In this document: positions 52,384-61,076 of the stretch, one piece after another
Position numbering within the stretch: the first letter of the stretch is position 1
Layout of the letters: the number at the start of each line of letters is the position of its first letter
The notes under the pieces: model-generated
What the model saw: the letters and a program-made list of their open reading frames with translations, nothing else
Databases searched by the model: none
What the model was told of the DNA's origin: nothing
Translations under genes and position numbers: made by a program
Assembly (NCBI RefSeq): GCF_002014765.1
Contig: NZ_MUYT01000001.1
Location: 1-64,000, forward strand
Direction of reading: 5' to 3'
Length of the DNA: 64,000 bases
DNA from: Lwoffella lincolnii
GTDB taxonomy: Bacteria; Pseudomonadota; Gammaproteobacteria; Pseudomonadales; Moraxellaceae

Positions 52384-53163
52384 ATGCCCAATCATTCTCA
52401 AGCCTTTGAACAATCTAACACACTGACAGACAACCAACGTCAAGCTCTGATGGCACGATGGCAAATGGTTAAAGAGCAAATCACTCAAGTTTGCAATGCC
52501 AAACAGCAATCACAATCTGTCAAATTGACCAAATCCGCCAATGACATCATCTTACTGGCAGTCTCAAAAACCAAATCTGTTGAAATGATAAACACCCTGT
52601 ATCAAGCAGGACAACAGCATTTTGGCGAAAATTATCTACAAGAAGCGGTGGAAAAAATCAGCCAGCTCAGCGAGTTGACAGATGCCTCAAAGGCTAATGC
52701 CATGCCCATTGTGTGGCATTATATTGGTCATATTCAACGCAATAAAACTCGTGATATTGCCAAACACTTCGATTGGGTGCATACCATCGAGCGTGATATC
52801 ATTGCCAAACGGCTCAACGACCAACGGGCTGATGACCTATCACCCCTTAATGTGCTGATTCAAGTCAACATTGATGATGAAAGCCGTAAGTCTGGCTGCC
52901 ACCCCAGCGACGTGATGGCACTGGTTGAGCGTATCATGGCATATCCTAAGCTCAATTTGCGTGGGCTGATGGTCATTCCTGCTAAGGACAGCACAGATGC
53001 CTTTGTTCGCACAAAAGCGTTGTTTGATGACATCAGCAACGGTTATCCACAGCTTGAGCAGTGGGACACGCTGAGCATGGGCATGAGTGGTGATATGGAG
53101 ATGGCGATTAATCATGGCAGTACCATGGTGCGGGTAGGGACAGCAATATTTGGTGAGCGGTAA
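52384..53163 (+). CDS. yggS: PLP homeostasis protein YggS family
   Basis: PLP-binding TIM-barrel protein (COG0325). The PLP lysine is K62 in LLAVSKTKSVEM. Other blocks are FGENYLQEAVEKI, WHYIGHIQRNKTRDIAKHFD, LIQVNIDDESRKSG, LRGLMVIPA and LSMGMSGDMEMAINHGSTMV. The length of 259 residues is normal with a longer N-terminus. It diverges from pilT, as in many gammaproteobacteria. Confidence 0.94.
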   Translation: MPNHSQAFEQSNTLTDNQRQALMARWQMVKEQITQVCNAKQQSQSVKLTKSANDIILLAVSKTKSVEMINTLYQAGQQHFGENYLQEAVEKISQLSELTDASKANAMPIVWHYIGHIQRNKTRDIAKHFDWVHTIERDIIAKRLNDQRADDLSPLNVLIQVNIDDESRKSGCHPSDVMALVERIMAYPKLNLRGLMVIPAKDSTDAFVRTKALFDDISNGYPQLEQWDTLSMGMSGDMEMAINHGSTMVRVGTAIFGER

Positions 53164-53166
53164 AAC

Positions 53167-53979
53167 TTATGCCGTTTTGCTAAAAATAAAATCCCAAATG
53201 CCATGCCCACGCTCAATGCCCCGTTTTTCAAATTTGGTCATCGGACGAAATGCTGGTCGTGGGGTGGCATTGCCAACCCCTGCAGTGTTGCTGAATCCAT
53301 CAAAATTATCCAACACATTGAGTATCCATTCAGCATAGTCTTGCCAATCGGTTGCTGTGTGAAACCAACCCCCTGTCTTTAGCACTCGATGCACGATGGG
53401 TATCCGCTCTGGGCTGACAAAACGGCGTTTGTGATGGCGTTTTTTTTGCCAAGGGTCAGGAAAATACAGTTGAATGTGGTCGATGTGTTCATCTGGCAGT
53501 TGTTGCATGAGTTTTATGGCATCGCCATTGATGATTTTGAGATTATCAAGCCCAAGTTCACCTGCCATATAGGCACATTTGCCAATGCCTGGTTCATGCA
53601 CTTCTATGCCAACAAAGTTATGCTGGCGGTTTTGCTCTGCCATCTTGACCAATGAGTCCCCCATTCCAAAGCCAATTTCCAGCGTCAGGGGGGCATCAGC
53701 TGTATTGTGAGTGTCGGTAAACAGTTGTCGCAAGTTGGTGATGCCTGTGATGTCGCCATCTTGTCCATTAACTAAGTAATGAGCAAAACTTGGGTCAGTT
53801 AAGGCCTGCTCTGCCATTTTGTTCATGTGTGTTCGCCGTTTCATAAAGGTGTTGACAAAACGGAGATGGGCAGGTTGTTTGTCTTTAGATGAACCGTTGG
53901 TTACTTGTTCATTGGTTGCTTGGTCATTGGTGGTGTTTTCTGTGTTCATGTTGGCTGAGTTCATATTTGGTATGTTCAT
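53167..53979 (-). CDS. trmB: tRNA (guanine46-N7)-methyltransferase
   Basis: SAM-dependent enzyme. Motif I is LEIGFGMGDSLVKMAEQN, then VHEPGIGKCAYM, YFPDPWQKKRHHKRRF and DWQDYAEWILNVL. The first 35 residues are a low-complexity, repeat-like extension (NMNSANMNTENTTNDQATN), so the true start may be later, for example near LRFVNTFMKRR. Converges with yggS with a 3-base gap. A 16-base triplicate lies just upstream. Confidence 0.93.
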   Translation of the reverse strand: MNIPNMNSANMNTENTTNDQATNEQVTNGSSKDKQPAHLRFVNTFMKRRTHMNKMAEQALTDPSFAHYLVNGQDGDITGITNLRQLFTDTHNTADAPLTLEIGFGMGDSLVKMAEQNRQHNFVGIEVHEPGIGKCAYMAGELGLDNLKIINGDAIKLMQQLPDEHIDHIQLYFPDPWQKKRHHKRRFVSPERIPIVHRVLKTGGWFHTATDWQDYAEWILNVLDNFDGFSNTAGVGNATPRPAFRPMTKFEKRGIERGHGIWDFIFSKTA

Positions 53980-54004
53980 GGGGTATGTGTTTATTAGTTA
54001 AAAT

Positions 54005-54052
54005 GTTTATCAATTAAAGTATTTATCAATTAAAGTATTTATCAATTAAAGT
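54005..54052. repeat. 16-bp x3 tandem repeat upstream of trmB
   Basis: RTTTATCAATTAAAGT occurs three times in tandem (54005-54020, 54021-54036, 54037-54052), differing only at the first base of copy one. It starts 26 bases before the trmB start codon. Confidence 0.95.
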
Positions 54053-54082
54053 TGGTTTTACGTATGTGCTGTCATGCGTGGG

Positions 54083-54091
54083 TGCTATAAT
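54083..54091 (+). promoter_or_regulatory. Possible extended -10 promoter reading into the tnpB remnant
   Basis: TGCTATAAT on the plus strand matches TGnTATAAT. It could drive transcription through the tnpB remnant into the DUF2628-like gene. Confidence 0.35.
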
Positions 54092-54231
54092 GGGGCTAAT
54101 TATAAGCCAAAACTTGTGATGATGGCTATTGGGATAAGGGACTTTTACTCTCCGATGCCGTAGACTTTATGCACAGAATTAAGGTAACTCATATACCATA
54201 ACGCTTGTATAAATTTTGCTAAAATAACTTC

Positions 54232-54585
54232 ATGAAAGCACTCAAGCTGTGCATACGAGACAAACACACAGAGCAACCAAACCACCTAAGCGGTTCGGTT
54301 AATTTTGTGTGGAATTATGTTAATGACTTAAGTTTTCAGCATCTACAATGCAAAGGTAAATTTCTATCTGCTTACGATTTAAACCAATATACCCAATATA
54401 TCCAATATACAAAGGGTAGCGGTGAACCATTGGGCTTGTATGGTCAAACCATTTAAACCATCACCATTCAAACCATTAATGAAACCCACGCCAAATCTTG
54501 CAAACAATTTAAAAAAACAAAACCAAACTGGCGAACCAATAACCCACAATCTAAGCGTAAAGCATTGGGCTGGATACTAGGCTAG
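54232..54585 (+). pseudogene. IS200/IS605 TnpB (OrfB), N-terminal remnant
   Basis: Reads like the start of a TnpB nuclease: MKALKLCIRDKHTEQPNHL, SGSVNFVWNYVNDLSFQHL, KFLSAYDLNQ. In the same frame after a TAA at 54454-54456 it goes on as INETHAKSCKQFKKTKPNWR and ALGWILG. The stop arose inside a short repeat expansion (ACCATT units), and a 9-base triplicate (QYTQYIQY) is another. All catalytic RuvC and zinc-ribbon parts, about two thirds of the gene, are missing, so it is dead. Confidence 0.8.
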
Positions 54586-54630
54586 ACCGTCTTGTGAATA
54601 AATCCTCGAACGATGGGGGAAGGGAGTCAA
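54586..54630 (+). mobile_element. Right end of the IS605-type element
   Basis: GACCGTCT...AATCCTCG...GATGGGGGAAGGGAGTCAA is a degenerate version of the structured right end that follows tnpB in this family. The same layout, better kept, is at 63459-63508 (GACCGTCT...AATCCCCG...GGGGAGGAAGTCAA). It ends 4 bases before the ATG of the next gene. Confidence 0.6.
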
Positions 54631-54634
54631 GGCA

Positions 54635-55555
54635 ATGCTATTTATCGAAACCGATTCACCACCACCATTTTATCAAGCTCAGCTAAGTGATAAACAGCGT
54701 AGACAGCTTGACCAATGGTATATTGGGCATCGCTCGCAAGCCTATTATCTTAAGCGGTTTGAGCAGTTTGATAAGCAGAACCATCTGTCTGCCAAATGGC
54801 ATTGGGCAGCGTTTTTTGTTACCTTTGGTTGGCTGTTGTATCGCAAACGTTATTTAGATGCCATTGTTTATTCAGTGGCAGGTTGGTCATTTATTCAGCT
54901 TAATATCACCATCATCTTGGTGTTTTGTGAGTATTTGTTTATTGGCAGTATGGCAGATGTTTGGCAGATGCCGATACGGATACTGATAGGTGGGGCGGTG
55001 TGGTTATTTTGGTCGGTGATGGTGGCAAGATGGTCAGATGCTTATTATTATCGCATGGCACGGCGTGAGATTGCTGATGCCCTTGAGCAGTTCCCTAAAG
55101 ATGACGTGGCACAAAAAGCATTTTTACAAAAAGAAGGTGGCGTGAGCGTGTTTGGGCTTGGGCTGGCAATGGGGTTTTTGTTGTTTGTTGTGGCGGTGGT
55201 GCAGGTGCAGTTTTTGCCCATTTTTGCCAAAAGTGAAGCACAAAAAATTATTTATGCCACTTATGACCGTGCCAGTAGTGCTAAGTCTCGAGTGGCGGTC
55301 ATTTTTGAACAAACTGGGGTTTGTCCTGTCAATCTGCCCATTACCGCTGATGGGCATCAGATGAGCATGCAAGTGGTGGATAACGTGGCAGGCATGCAGA
55401 CGGATTGTGCGGTTATGGCAACATTTGTGGACATCTCTTTTCCAAATCGCAATCTCAATGGTAAAAAGATGCTGTTTTACCATACCCAAGATAACCGTTG
55501 GCAGTGTACCAGCTCACTTAATCATAAGCAAAAACCACCCAAATGTATGGATTGA
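54635..55555 (+). CDS. DUF2628-like membrane protein with pilin-like C-terminal part
   Basis: A 306-residue protein. The block KWHWAAFFVTFGWLLYRKRY, followed by hydrophobic helices (about 50-68, 78-105, 110-130, 172-198), matches the DUF2628 pattern. The C-terminal 110 residues (AKSRVAVIFEQTGVCPVNLP and later Cys residues) look like an exported domain, loosely reminiscent of a minor pilin globular domain. Its ribosome binding site, GGGAG, comes from the right end of the IS605-type element. Function unknown. Confidence 0.6.
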   Translation: MLFIETDSPPPFYQAQLSDKQRRQLDQWYIGHRSQAYYLKRFEQFDKQNHLSAKWHWAAFFVTFGWLLYRKRYLDAIVYSVAGWSFIQLNITIILVFCEYLFIGSMADVWQMPIRILIGGAVWLFWSVMVARWSDAYYYRMARREIADALEQFPKDDVAQKAFLQKEGGVSVFGLGLAMGFLLFVVAVVQVQFLPIFAKSEAQKIIYATYDRASSAKSRVAVIFEQTGVCPVNLPITADGHQMSMQVVDNVAGMQTDCAVMATFVDISFPNRNLNGKKMLFYHTQDNRWQCTSSLNHKQKPPKCMD

Positions 55556-55592
55556 TATGATGGCTGTGTGTTTTGATTATGAGTTCTTAAGC

Positions 55593-57446
55593 TTATTTTT
55601 GCTTGCTGACTTCGGCATTTGTCAAGGTGTTGATGACTTGATTGTCAATATTCTTAGCTTGCGTCATGTCTTCGTCAAATAAACTCTCCAACTCAACAAG
55701 GGCAGCTTTATCTGTGGCTATCAGTTCAGCTTCATTATCATAGATGGCTTGTTGTTTGGCCAATAAGGCATCATCATAATCCCGAAAGGTGCGGATGGTC
55801 TCGATGGCTTTTTCTGGACTTAAGCCCAAAATTTGTAAAGATTCTCGAGACATGTCTAATGAAGTTAAATAAGTCTCTCGCCAGATATGCACCACGCCAA
55901 TGTCTTTTAAACGGTAGTAGTGTTGACGGTTGCGTGCCCTTGCCAATAACGTTAAGTTGGGATAATGACGAATGATGTGATCGGCGGTTTGGACAGACTG
56001 TTCTATGTCATCAACAGCCAAGATAAATAATTTGGCTTTATCGATGCCAGCCGCTCTTAGGGTTTCAGGATTTTTGGGGTTACCGTAATAAACTTGGTTA
56101 CCAAATTTACGCACAAAATCCACTTGGTGAGCAGAGTTTTCGATGGCGGTAAACTCAATGCTGTGTAGCCTGAGTATCCGTGCGATGATTTGTCCCATAC
56201 GTCCAAAGCCTGCAATGATGACCCTGTGTTCATGGTTGGGAATGGTGTCATATTCACGCTTGGGCTGTTGTTTGGCAAAATAAGGTTCACCCACTTTATC
56301 CAGTAGCATCATGGCAAAAGGTGTTAATGCCATTGAGAGGGTAACGAGTAGGGTTAACGTATTGGCAATGTCATTTTGAATTAGACCTTGGCTGTTGGCG
56401 GTGCTAAACAGCACAAAAGCAAATTCACCACCTTGTGCCAACACCACGCCCAGACGCAAGCTTGTTGGTATGCGATTGCCCAAAAGCTTGGCAATCACTG
56501 ACAAAATCACAAATTTAATCAGCATTAAGATAACCGCACCACCGATGATGAGCAAGGGGTTATCAATAATCAGCTTAATGTCGGTCAACATGCCTACCGA
56601 CATAAAAAATAACCCAAGCAACAGCCCCTTAAATGGCTCAATACTGGCTTCTAACTCGTGGCGATATTCAGAATCTGCCAACAAGACCCCTGTTAAAAAT
56701 GCGCCCAGTGCCATTGAAATGCCCAAATGTCCCATTAAAATAGACACTCCCATGACAATGAACAATGCCACGGCAGTGATGAGTTCGTTTGCCCCACTTT
56801 GAGCAACAAAACGAAAAAAAGGACGCACCACAAAGCGACTGACAATAAACAACCCACCAAATACTGCCACCACCTTGGCAAAATATATCAAATCATAACT
56901 TTGCTCACGCACCCCTGTTAAAAATGGAATAATCGCCAATAATGGAATGACAGCAATGTCTTGAAATAATAAAATGGTGAATGCTTCACGCCCATGTGTG
57001 GCAGACAGTTGTTGTCGTTCAGTCAACAACTGCAACACAAAGGCTGTTGACGATAACGCCAGACCAAAGCCAATGATGAATGATGAATCCAGCCTAAGCC
57101 CAAACAGGTGATTCACCAATACCATCAATATCACACCCGTAACCGTAACTTGCAAGCCACCGAGCAAAAAAATGGAACGACGCAACGCCCATAAGCGTGA
57201 TGGTTGTAACTCAAGCCCAATTAAAAACAGCAACATCACCACGCCAAACTCAGAAAAATGCAACAAACTCTCAGCATTGCCTGCGACATCTAAACCACTC
57301 TTGCCAAGTAATAATCCTGTCATCAAATAACCCAGTACGCTGGCAACACCAAGGCGTTTACCCAACGGAACAAAGACAATCGCTGCTCCCAAAAACAGCG
57401 TTACTTGTAACATCAAATCAGACCCACCAGTGGCAGCAGCAAACAT
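55593..57446 (-). CDS. CPA2-family monovalent cation:proton antiporter (KefB/KefC-like)
   Basis: A 617-residue protein with about 12 membrane helices (LLFLIGLELQPSRLWALRR, FGLALSSTAFVLQLLTER, LFQDIAVIPLLAIIP, GAFLTGVLLADSEYRHELE). It then has a cytoplasmic RCK/TrkA-N domain (RVIIAGFGRMGQIIARIL, FGNQVYYGNPKNPETLRAAG). This is the architecture of glutathione-gated K+ efflux systems. No KefF/KefG-like ancillary gene is adjacent. Start MFAAATGG at 57446. Confidence 0.9.
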   Translation of the reverse strand: MFAAATGGSDLMLQVTLFLGAAIVFVPLGKRLGVASVLGYLMTGLLLGKSGLDVAGNAESLLHFSEFGVVMLLFLIGLELQPSRLWALRRSIFLLGGLQVTVTGVILMVLVNHLFGLRLDSSFIIGFGLALSSTAFVLQLLTERQQLSATHGREAFTILLFQDIAVIPLLAIIPFLTGVREQSYDLIYFAKVVAVFGGLFIVSRFVVRPFFRFVAQSGANELITAVALFIVMGVSILMGHLGISMALGAFLTGVLLADSEYRHELEASIEPFKGLLLGLFFMSVGMLTDIKLIIDNPLLIIGGAVILMLIKFVILSVIAKLLGNRIPTSLRLGVVLAQGGEFAFVLFSTANSQGLIQNDIANTLTLLVTLSMALTPFAMMLLDKVGEPYFAKQQPKREYDTIPNHEHRVIIAGFGRMGQIIARILRLHSIEFTAIENSAHQVDFVRKFGNQVYYGNPKNPETLRAAGIDKAKLFILAVDDIEQSVQTADHIIRHYPNLTLLARARNRQHYYRLKDIGVVHIWRETYLTSLDMSRESLQILGLSPEKAIETIRTFRDYDDALLAKQQAIYDNEAELIATDKAALVELESLFDEDMTQAKNIDNQVINTLTNAEVSKQK

Positions 57447-57467
57447 ACAATGTCCTTATTGGCATCA

Positions 57468-58199
57468 TTAATTGAGAATTTGGTTTTTAACAAACACCTT
57501 CCAAACACCATTATCAGCAATGGGATTGGTATAAGCGTCATTACGGCGTTTGCGTGGTTTTTTGCGACTGTCAATAATCTCAAAACCATCTAAAGCATGG
57601 ACAATCAGCCCTGTGCGATAAAATCGCATTCTCACTGGGTCAAGCTCTTTACCCTTATGGTCTTTGGCAAAGACATACGCCCTAAGGTCGATAAACTCTC
57701 GATGAGCCACCAAACGCACATCATCATCGCCATCAAACACACGTTGCATGGCAAGGACTTGAGCCTCTGGATACTCGCCACATTTGTGTATCAATGCACC
57801 CAGCGAGCCGAAGTTTTTGGACTCTTTAGCACGAGTTTTGGTCAGATGCAAGCGTTGTACCCGCTGTACAAATTGTGGCAACTCAAGACTGGCAGGTAAA
57901 GGCAGATAATCAGGTGGCAGATAAGCAGAAGGATAAAACGCCATGGCACGGTCTATGAGTGGTTGCCACCGCTGTTGGTAAGCGGTTACTTCCTCCAAAT
58001 TGCCATAAAAAATTGGCATGTCTTGTACTTGGGTCAAGATGTCTGGCGGTATCTGCTCTTCTCGCATTTTGGCGATGTCCGCTTGCAGGGTTGATAATAG
58101 GTCTTTGGCAAGTTTTTTATCATCAGTGGTCAGTGTGTCATTGATGTTAGCTTCACTGGCAAATGGGGGCAGTACAAATGGGGCAGAACGTCTGGTCAT
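57468..58199 (-). CDS. Hypothetical protein
   Basis: A 243-residue soluble protein, no signal peptide or membrane segment. It has a helical N-terminal half (DDKKLAKDLLSTLQADIAKM) and a basic C-terminal patch (DSRKKPRKRRNDAY). Segments VRLVAHREFIDLRAYVFAKD and RFYRTGLIVHALDGFEIIDS look well ordered. I do not recognise the family. It lies 21 bases upstream of the antiporter gene on the same strand, so they are probably co-transcribed. A 10-base quadruplicate sits in its upstream region. Confidence 0.6.
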   Translation of the reverse strand: MTRRSAPFVLPPFASEANINDTLTTDDKKLAKDLLSTLQADIAKMREEQIPPDILTQVQDMPIFYGNLEEVTAYQQRWQPLIDRAMAFYPSAYLPPDYLPLPASLELPQFVQRVQRLHLTKTRAKESKNFGSLGALIHKCGEYPEAQVLAMQRVFDGDDDVRLVAHREFIDLRAYVFAKDHKGKELDPVRMRFYRTGLIVHALDGFEIIDSRKKPRKRRNDAYTNPIADNGVWKVFVKNQILN

Positions 58200-58273
58200 A
58201 AAGCGGTCATCTTAGTCAATATTGAAATAAAATTAAAATAAAAATCAACCATCATATGGTCAGTGTAACAAGA

Positions 58274-58313
58274 AGTTGGGCAAAGTTGGGCAAAGTTAGA
58301 CAAAGTTGGGCAA
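58274..58313. repeat. 10-bp x4 tandem repeat between mnmC and the next gene
   Basis: AGTTGGGCAA four times in tandem (third copy AGTTAGACAA). It lies between the mnmC stop and the start codon at 58199. Confidence 0.92.
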
Positions 58314-58337
58314 AATAATCTAAGCCAACAAAATTTT

Positions 58338-60563
58338 TTAGTCATTTAACGGTGTTTGCAAACGCACACGGTTAGGAGACAGTTTGGCCATCAGTTGGGT
58401 GGGCATTGGCGGAATGGCATTGGTCATCATATCTGCAAGTAATTCAGCACATAATGGTGCAAAGGCAAATCCTTTTGACCCCATACCGCTCATCGTCCAA
58501 ATGCGACTTATGTCTGTATTGGCATTGACTGGCTTATCAACTTGGTCATCAATTCGCCCAACAACAGGGTGATAATCAGGCGTTTGGGCTCGGATACTGG
58601 CTCGGCCCTGCCAGTCGATGCTGGTTGATATCGACTCGCTGTCAGTAAACGCCATGCCAGTATCAGCAAGAGCATTGATGAGCTTATTAAGATTGTCTTT
58701 ATGCTCTTGTGGACGCAAATCAGTCGCTGTGTCATTACGCACAAAACTTGCCCCCAATAAAAAAAGGGTTTGGGTATTTGGTTTTTGCTTGGCTTTTTTG
58801 CTTGATTTTTGTGAAAGAACATCGTTTGGCAAATCAGTAAAAGGTGTGCAATAGCCACCGTATTTGACAGGTATTTTTGGCAGATATTGCCATTGATTTG
58901 CTGTGGGGGTAAACCATGATACTTGTCCACGGATTTTGCGATAATCAAAAATCTGCTGATGTAACAGACAACTTTCATAAGCGGTACAAATCACCACCGC
59001 ATCGGTATTCAGCGACTGCTTGTTTTGAACGTTAACCTTGATGCCTGTTTTGGTTTGAGTCATGCTGGTAACACAAGCGGTCTGATAAGTAATCAAGGGG
59101 TGAGCAAGAACATGTTTTGCTAAAGCTTTGGGATTGACCAATCCTGCTTTGGGGAAATAAGCAAATGGTAAGTCAATCATGGACAGATGACGGCATTTTG
59201 CCATGTTTGCCATGTCAGTTACCATGCCAGTTTTTTTGACAGTTTGCTGATGTATCATCATGGCAAAATCATCTGGATAGTCGTCGATTTGTTTGGGCTG
59301 TTTGGGATTGGCATTGGCTAATGTGTCTATGACCCCTGTTTGCTCAAAGATTGGTGCTGTCGAAGGGGTGGTTATTTGTTGATAAAATCGAACACCATAC
59401 AGATAGCTCATGCTGTGCAGATGCTTATCAACCTGTGTCAGTGCTGTCATTCTGGGAGCAAGTACGGCTCTGGGATTGCCTGATGCCCCTGATAGTGGGG
59501 CGGTTTTGTCCATCAAAGTGATTGTGATGCCCCGATTTGCCAACGCCCATGCACTCATCAATCCTGCAATGCCCGCTCCAATAACCAGCACACTTTTTGG
59601 CGTAATTGAAGGTGGCGTACTTGAAGGTGGCGTACTTGAAGGTGGCGTATTGGAAACATGATGTGATTGGACATCAGCAGATTGAATGCCACTCGTTGCT
59701 AATTTTGCTGTCAGCATTTCTCGTTTACGCCCAAAGCCCTTAACCTTGGTAACATCAAAGCCAATGGAAGCTAAGCTTCGTTTGACCACCCCTGCACAAC
59801 TAAATGTCGCAAGCGTTGCATTGGGGGCAGACAAGCGTTGAATTTGAGCAAAAATTTCATCTGACCATAAAGACTGATTGCACGCAGGAGCAAAACCATC
59901 TAAATACCAAGCATGGATTTGACCAGATGCTTGCTGATTGAGATGGTGTGGCTGACCAACATGTAGCATTGGTAAATTATCTGCTGCATCGCCCAACCAC
60001 AAATCCAATGTCAGAGCGTCATTAACAAAATTGATGCGATGACACCCTGCCACCAATGGTGGGTAATTTGCCAAAAATTCGCTGATTAAAGGCGCCAGGT
60101 TGGGTTGGCTGTTTTGCCAATCTTGTAATGCTTGGGTTAAATCGGTATGGGTCAGTGGGTGTTTTTCAAAACTAATAAAGTGTAAACGTGGCAACTGAAA
60201 GATTGCCTTATCATTGCTCATCTGATTGAGATGTGGCTTGCGAATTTGTCGCCATAACAGCCAAGTGGCAAAAAAATTCAGCCCCGTACCAAACCCAAGC
60301 TCAGCGATGACAAAGATTTTTTGCTGTTGCTCATGTGATGACACATACAAATTGGCAAAACGTTGTGGCAGATGATTATGCCCAATAAACACATGATGAG
60401 CTTCTGCCAAACCATCTGCCTTAGAAAAATACACATCGCCAAACTGGCGTGATACAGGCACAGTATGACCTGCATCATCGGTTTGCCAATCAATCTTGGC
60501 AGGGGTAATTGATGCTGTTTTAGAAATTGTGGAATCAGGTGAATGATGTTGTTGATTAGACAT
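58338..60563 (-). CDS. mnmC: Bifunctional tRNA wobble-uridine modification protein MnmC
   Basis: Performs the last two steps of mnm5s2U34 formation. The N-terminal methyltransferase domain has VIAELGFGTGLNFFATWLLW, FAPACNQSLWSDEIF and LATFSCAGVVKRSL. The C-terminal FAD oxidoreductase domain has VLVIGAGIAGLMSAWALANR and LSGASGNPRAVLAPRM, ending with MSGMGSKGFAFAPLCAELLA. The interdomain linker is a repeat, STPPSSTPPSSTPPS. I chose the ATG at 60563; the open frame starts at a TTG two codons upstream. Confidence 0.94.
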   Translation of the reverse strand: MSNQQHHSPDSTISKTASITPAKIDWQTDDAGHTVPVSRQFGDVYFSKADGLAEAHHVFIGHNHLPQRFANLYVSSHEQQQKIFVIAELGFGTGLNFFATWLLWRQIRKPHLNQMSNDKAIFQLPRLHFISFEKHPLTHTDLTQALQDWQNSQPNLAPLISEFLANYPPLVAGCHRINFVNDALTLDLWLGDAADNLPMLHVGQPHHLNQQASGQIHAWYLDGFAPACNQSLWSDEIFAQIQRLSAPNATLATFSCAGVVKRSLASIGFDVTKVKGFGRKREMLTAKLATSGIQSADVQSHHVSNTPPSSTPPSSTPPSITPKSVLVIGAGIAGLMSAWALANRGITITLMDKTAPLSGASGNPRAVLAPRMTALTQVDKHLHSMSYLYGVRFYQQITTPSTAPIFEQTGVIDTLANANPKQPKQIDDYPDDFAMMIHQQTVKKTGMVTDMANMAKCRHLSMIDLPFAYFPKAGLVNPKALAKHVLAHPLITYQTACVTSMTQTKTGIKVNVQNKQSLNTDAVVICTAYESCLLHQQIFDYRKIRGQVSWFTPTANQWQYLPKIPVKYGGYCTPFTDLPNDVLSQKSSKKAKQKPNTQTLFLLGASFVRNDTATDLRPQEHKDNLNKLINALADTGMAFTDSESISTSIDWQGRASIRAQTPDYHPVVGRIDDQVDKPVNANTDISRIWTMSGMGSKGFAFAPLCAELLADMMTNAIPPMPTQLMAKLSPNRVRLQTPLND

Positions 60564-60572
60564 GGGCAACCA

Positions 60573-61067
60573 CTACCAGCGTTCACGCTGACGGAACACA
60601 AACAAGCCTAAGCCAAAGCCCACCAACAGACTGACAATCACGGTAAACACACCATACAAATAAAGTTGCCCACTGCGTTCATGTACCAGTACGTTGACTT
60701 GTGTTTGTAAGTCGTTGACTTCTCGTTGAAGTTTGGCGTTTTGGGTCAGTAACGTTTGGTTGGCAGCAGATAGCTTACTTTCACTGGGTTGTTGGTTGGC
60801 AAGGGTTTCAAGGTCATTTGTTGATGGGTTGGTGCTGGGGTCAGTTGTGGTTTCATTGTTGATGACAGTAACTTTGGGGGTCGTATTGGGGACTGCTGAT
60901 GCTGTCATGCTAATGACAGAAGAAAGGAACATCAACAACAAGCTTAAGCACAGACAACGGGTCAGTCGATTGCCATTTGTGCGACTTATGTGATTTGTAC
61001 CGCACAACATGCCATTTGCACCACTGGCATGTTGTGAATAAAAAATGTGCTGAACCATAAACATCAA
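60573..61067 (-). CDS. Signal-anchored coiled-coil membrane protein
   Basis: A 164-residue frame with an export signal (LSLLLMFLSSVISMTASA), a Thr/Asn/Pro-rich linker with a repeat (TDPSTNPSTND), a coiled coil (LTQNAKLQREVNDLQTQVNV) and a C-terminal membrane helix followed by FRQRERW. That tail layout is like the TIGR04211/YgiM SH3-domain proteins, but the SH3 domain is not present. The start is uncertain; the ATG near 61010 would drop 19 residues. It sits 9 bases upstream of mnmC. Confidence 0.5.
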   Translation of the reverse strand: MMFMVQHIFYSQHASGANGMLCGTNHISRTNGNRLTRCLCLSLLLMFLSSVISMTASAVPNTTPKVTVINNETTTDPSTNPSTNDLETLANQQPSESKLSAANQTLLTQNAKLQREVNDLQTQVNVLVHERSGQLYLYGVFTVIVSLLVGFGLGLFVFRQRERW

Positions 61068-61076
61068 CCGTTCATG

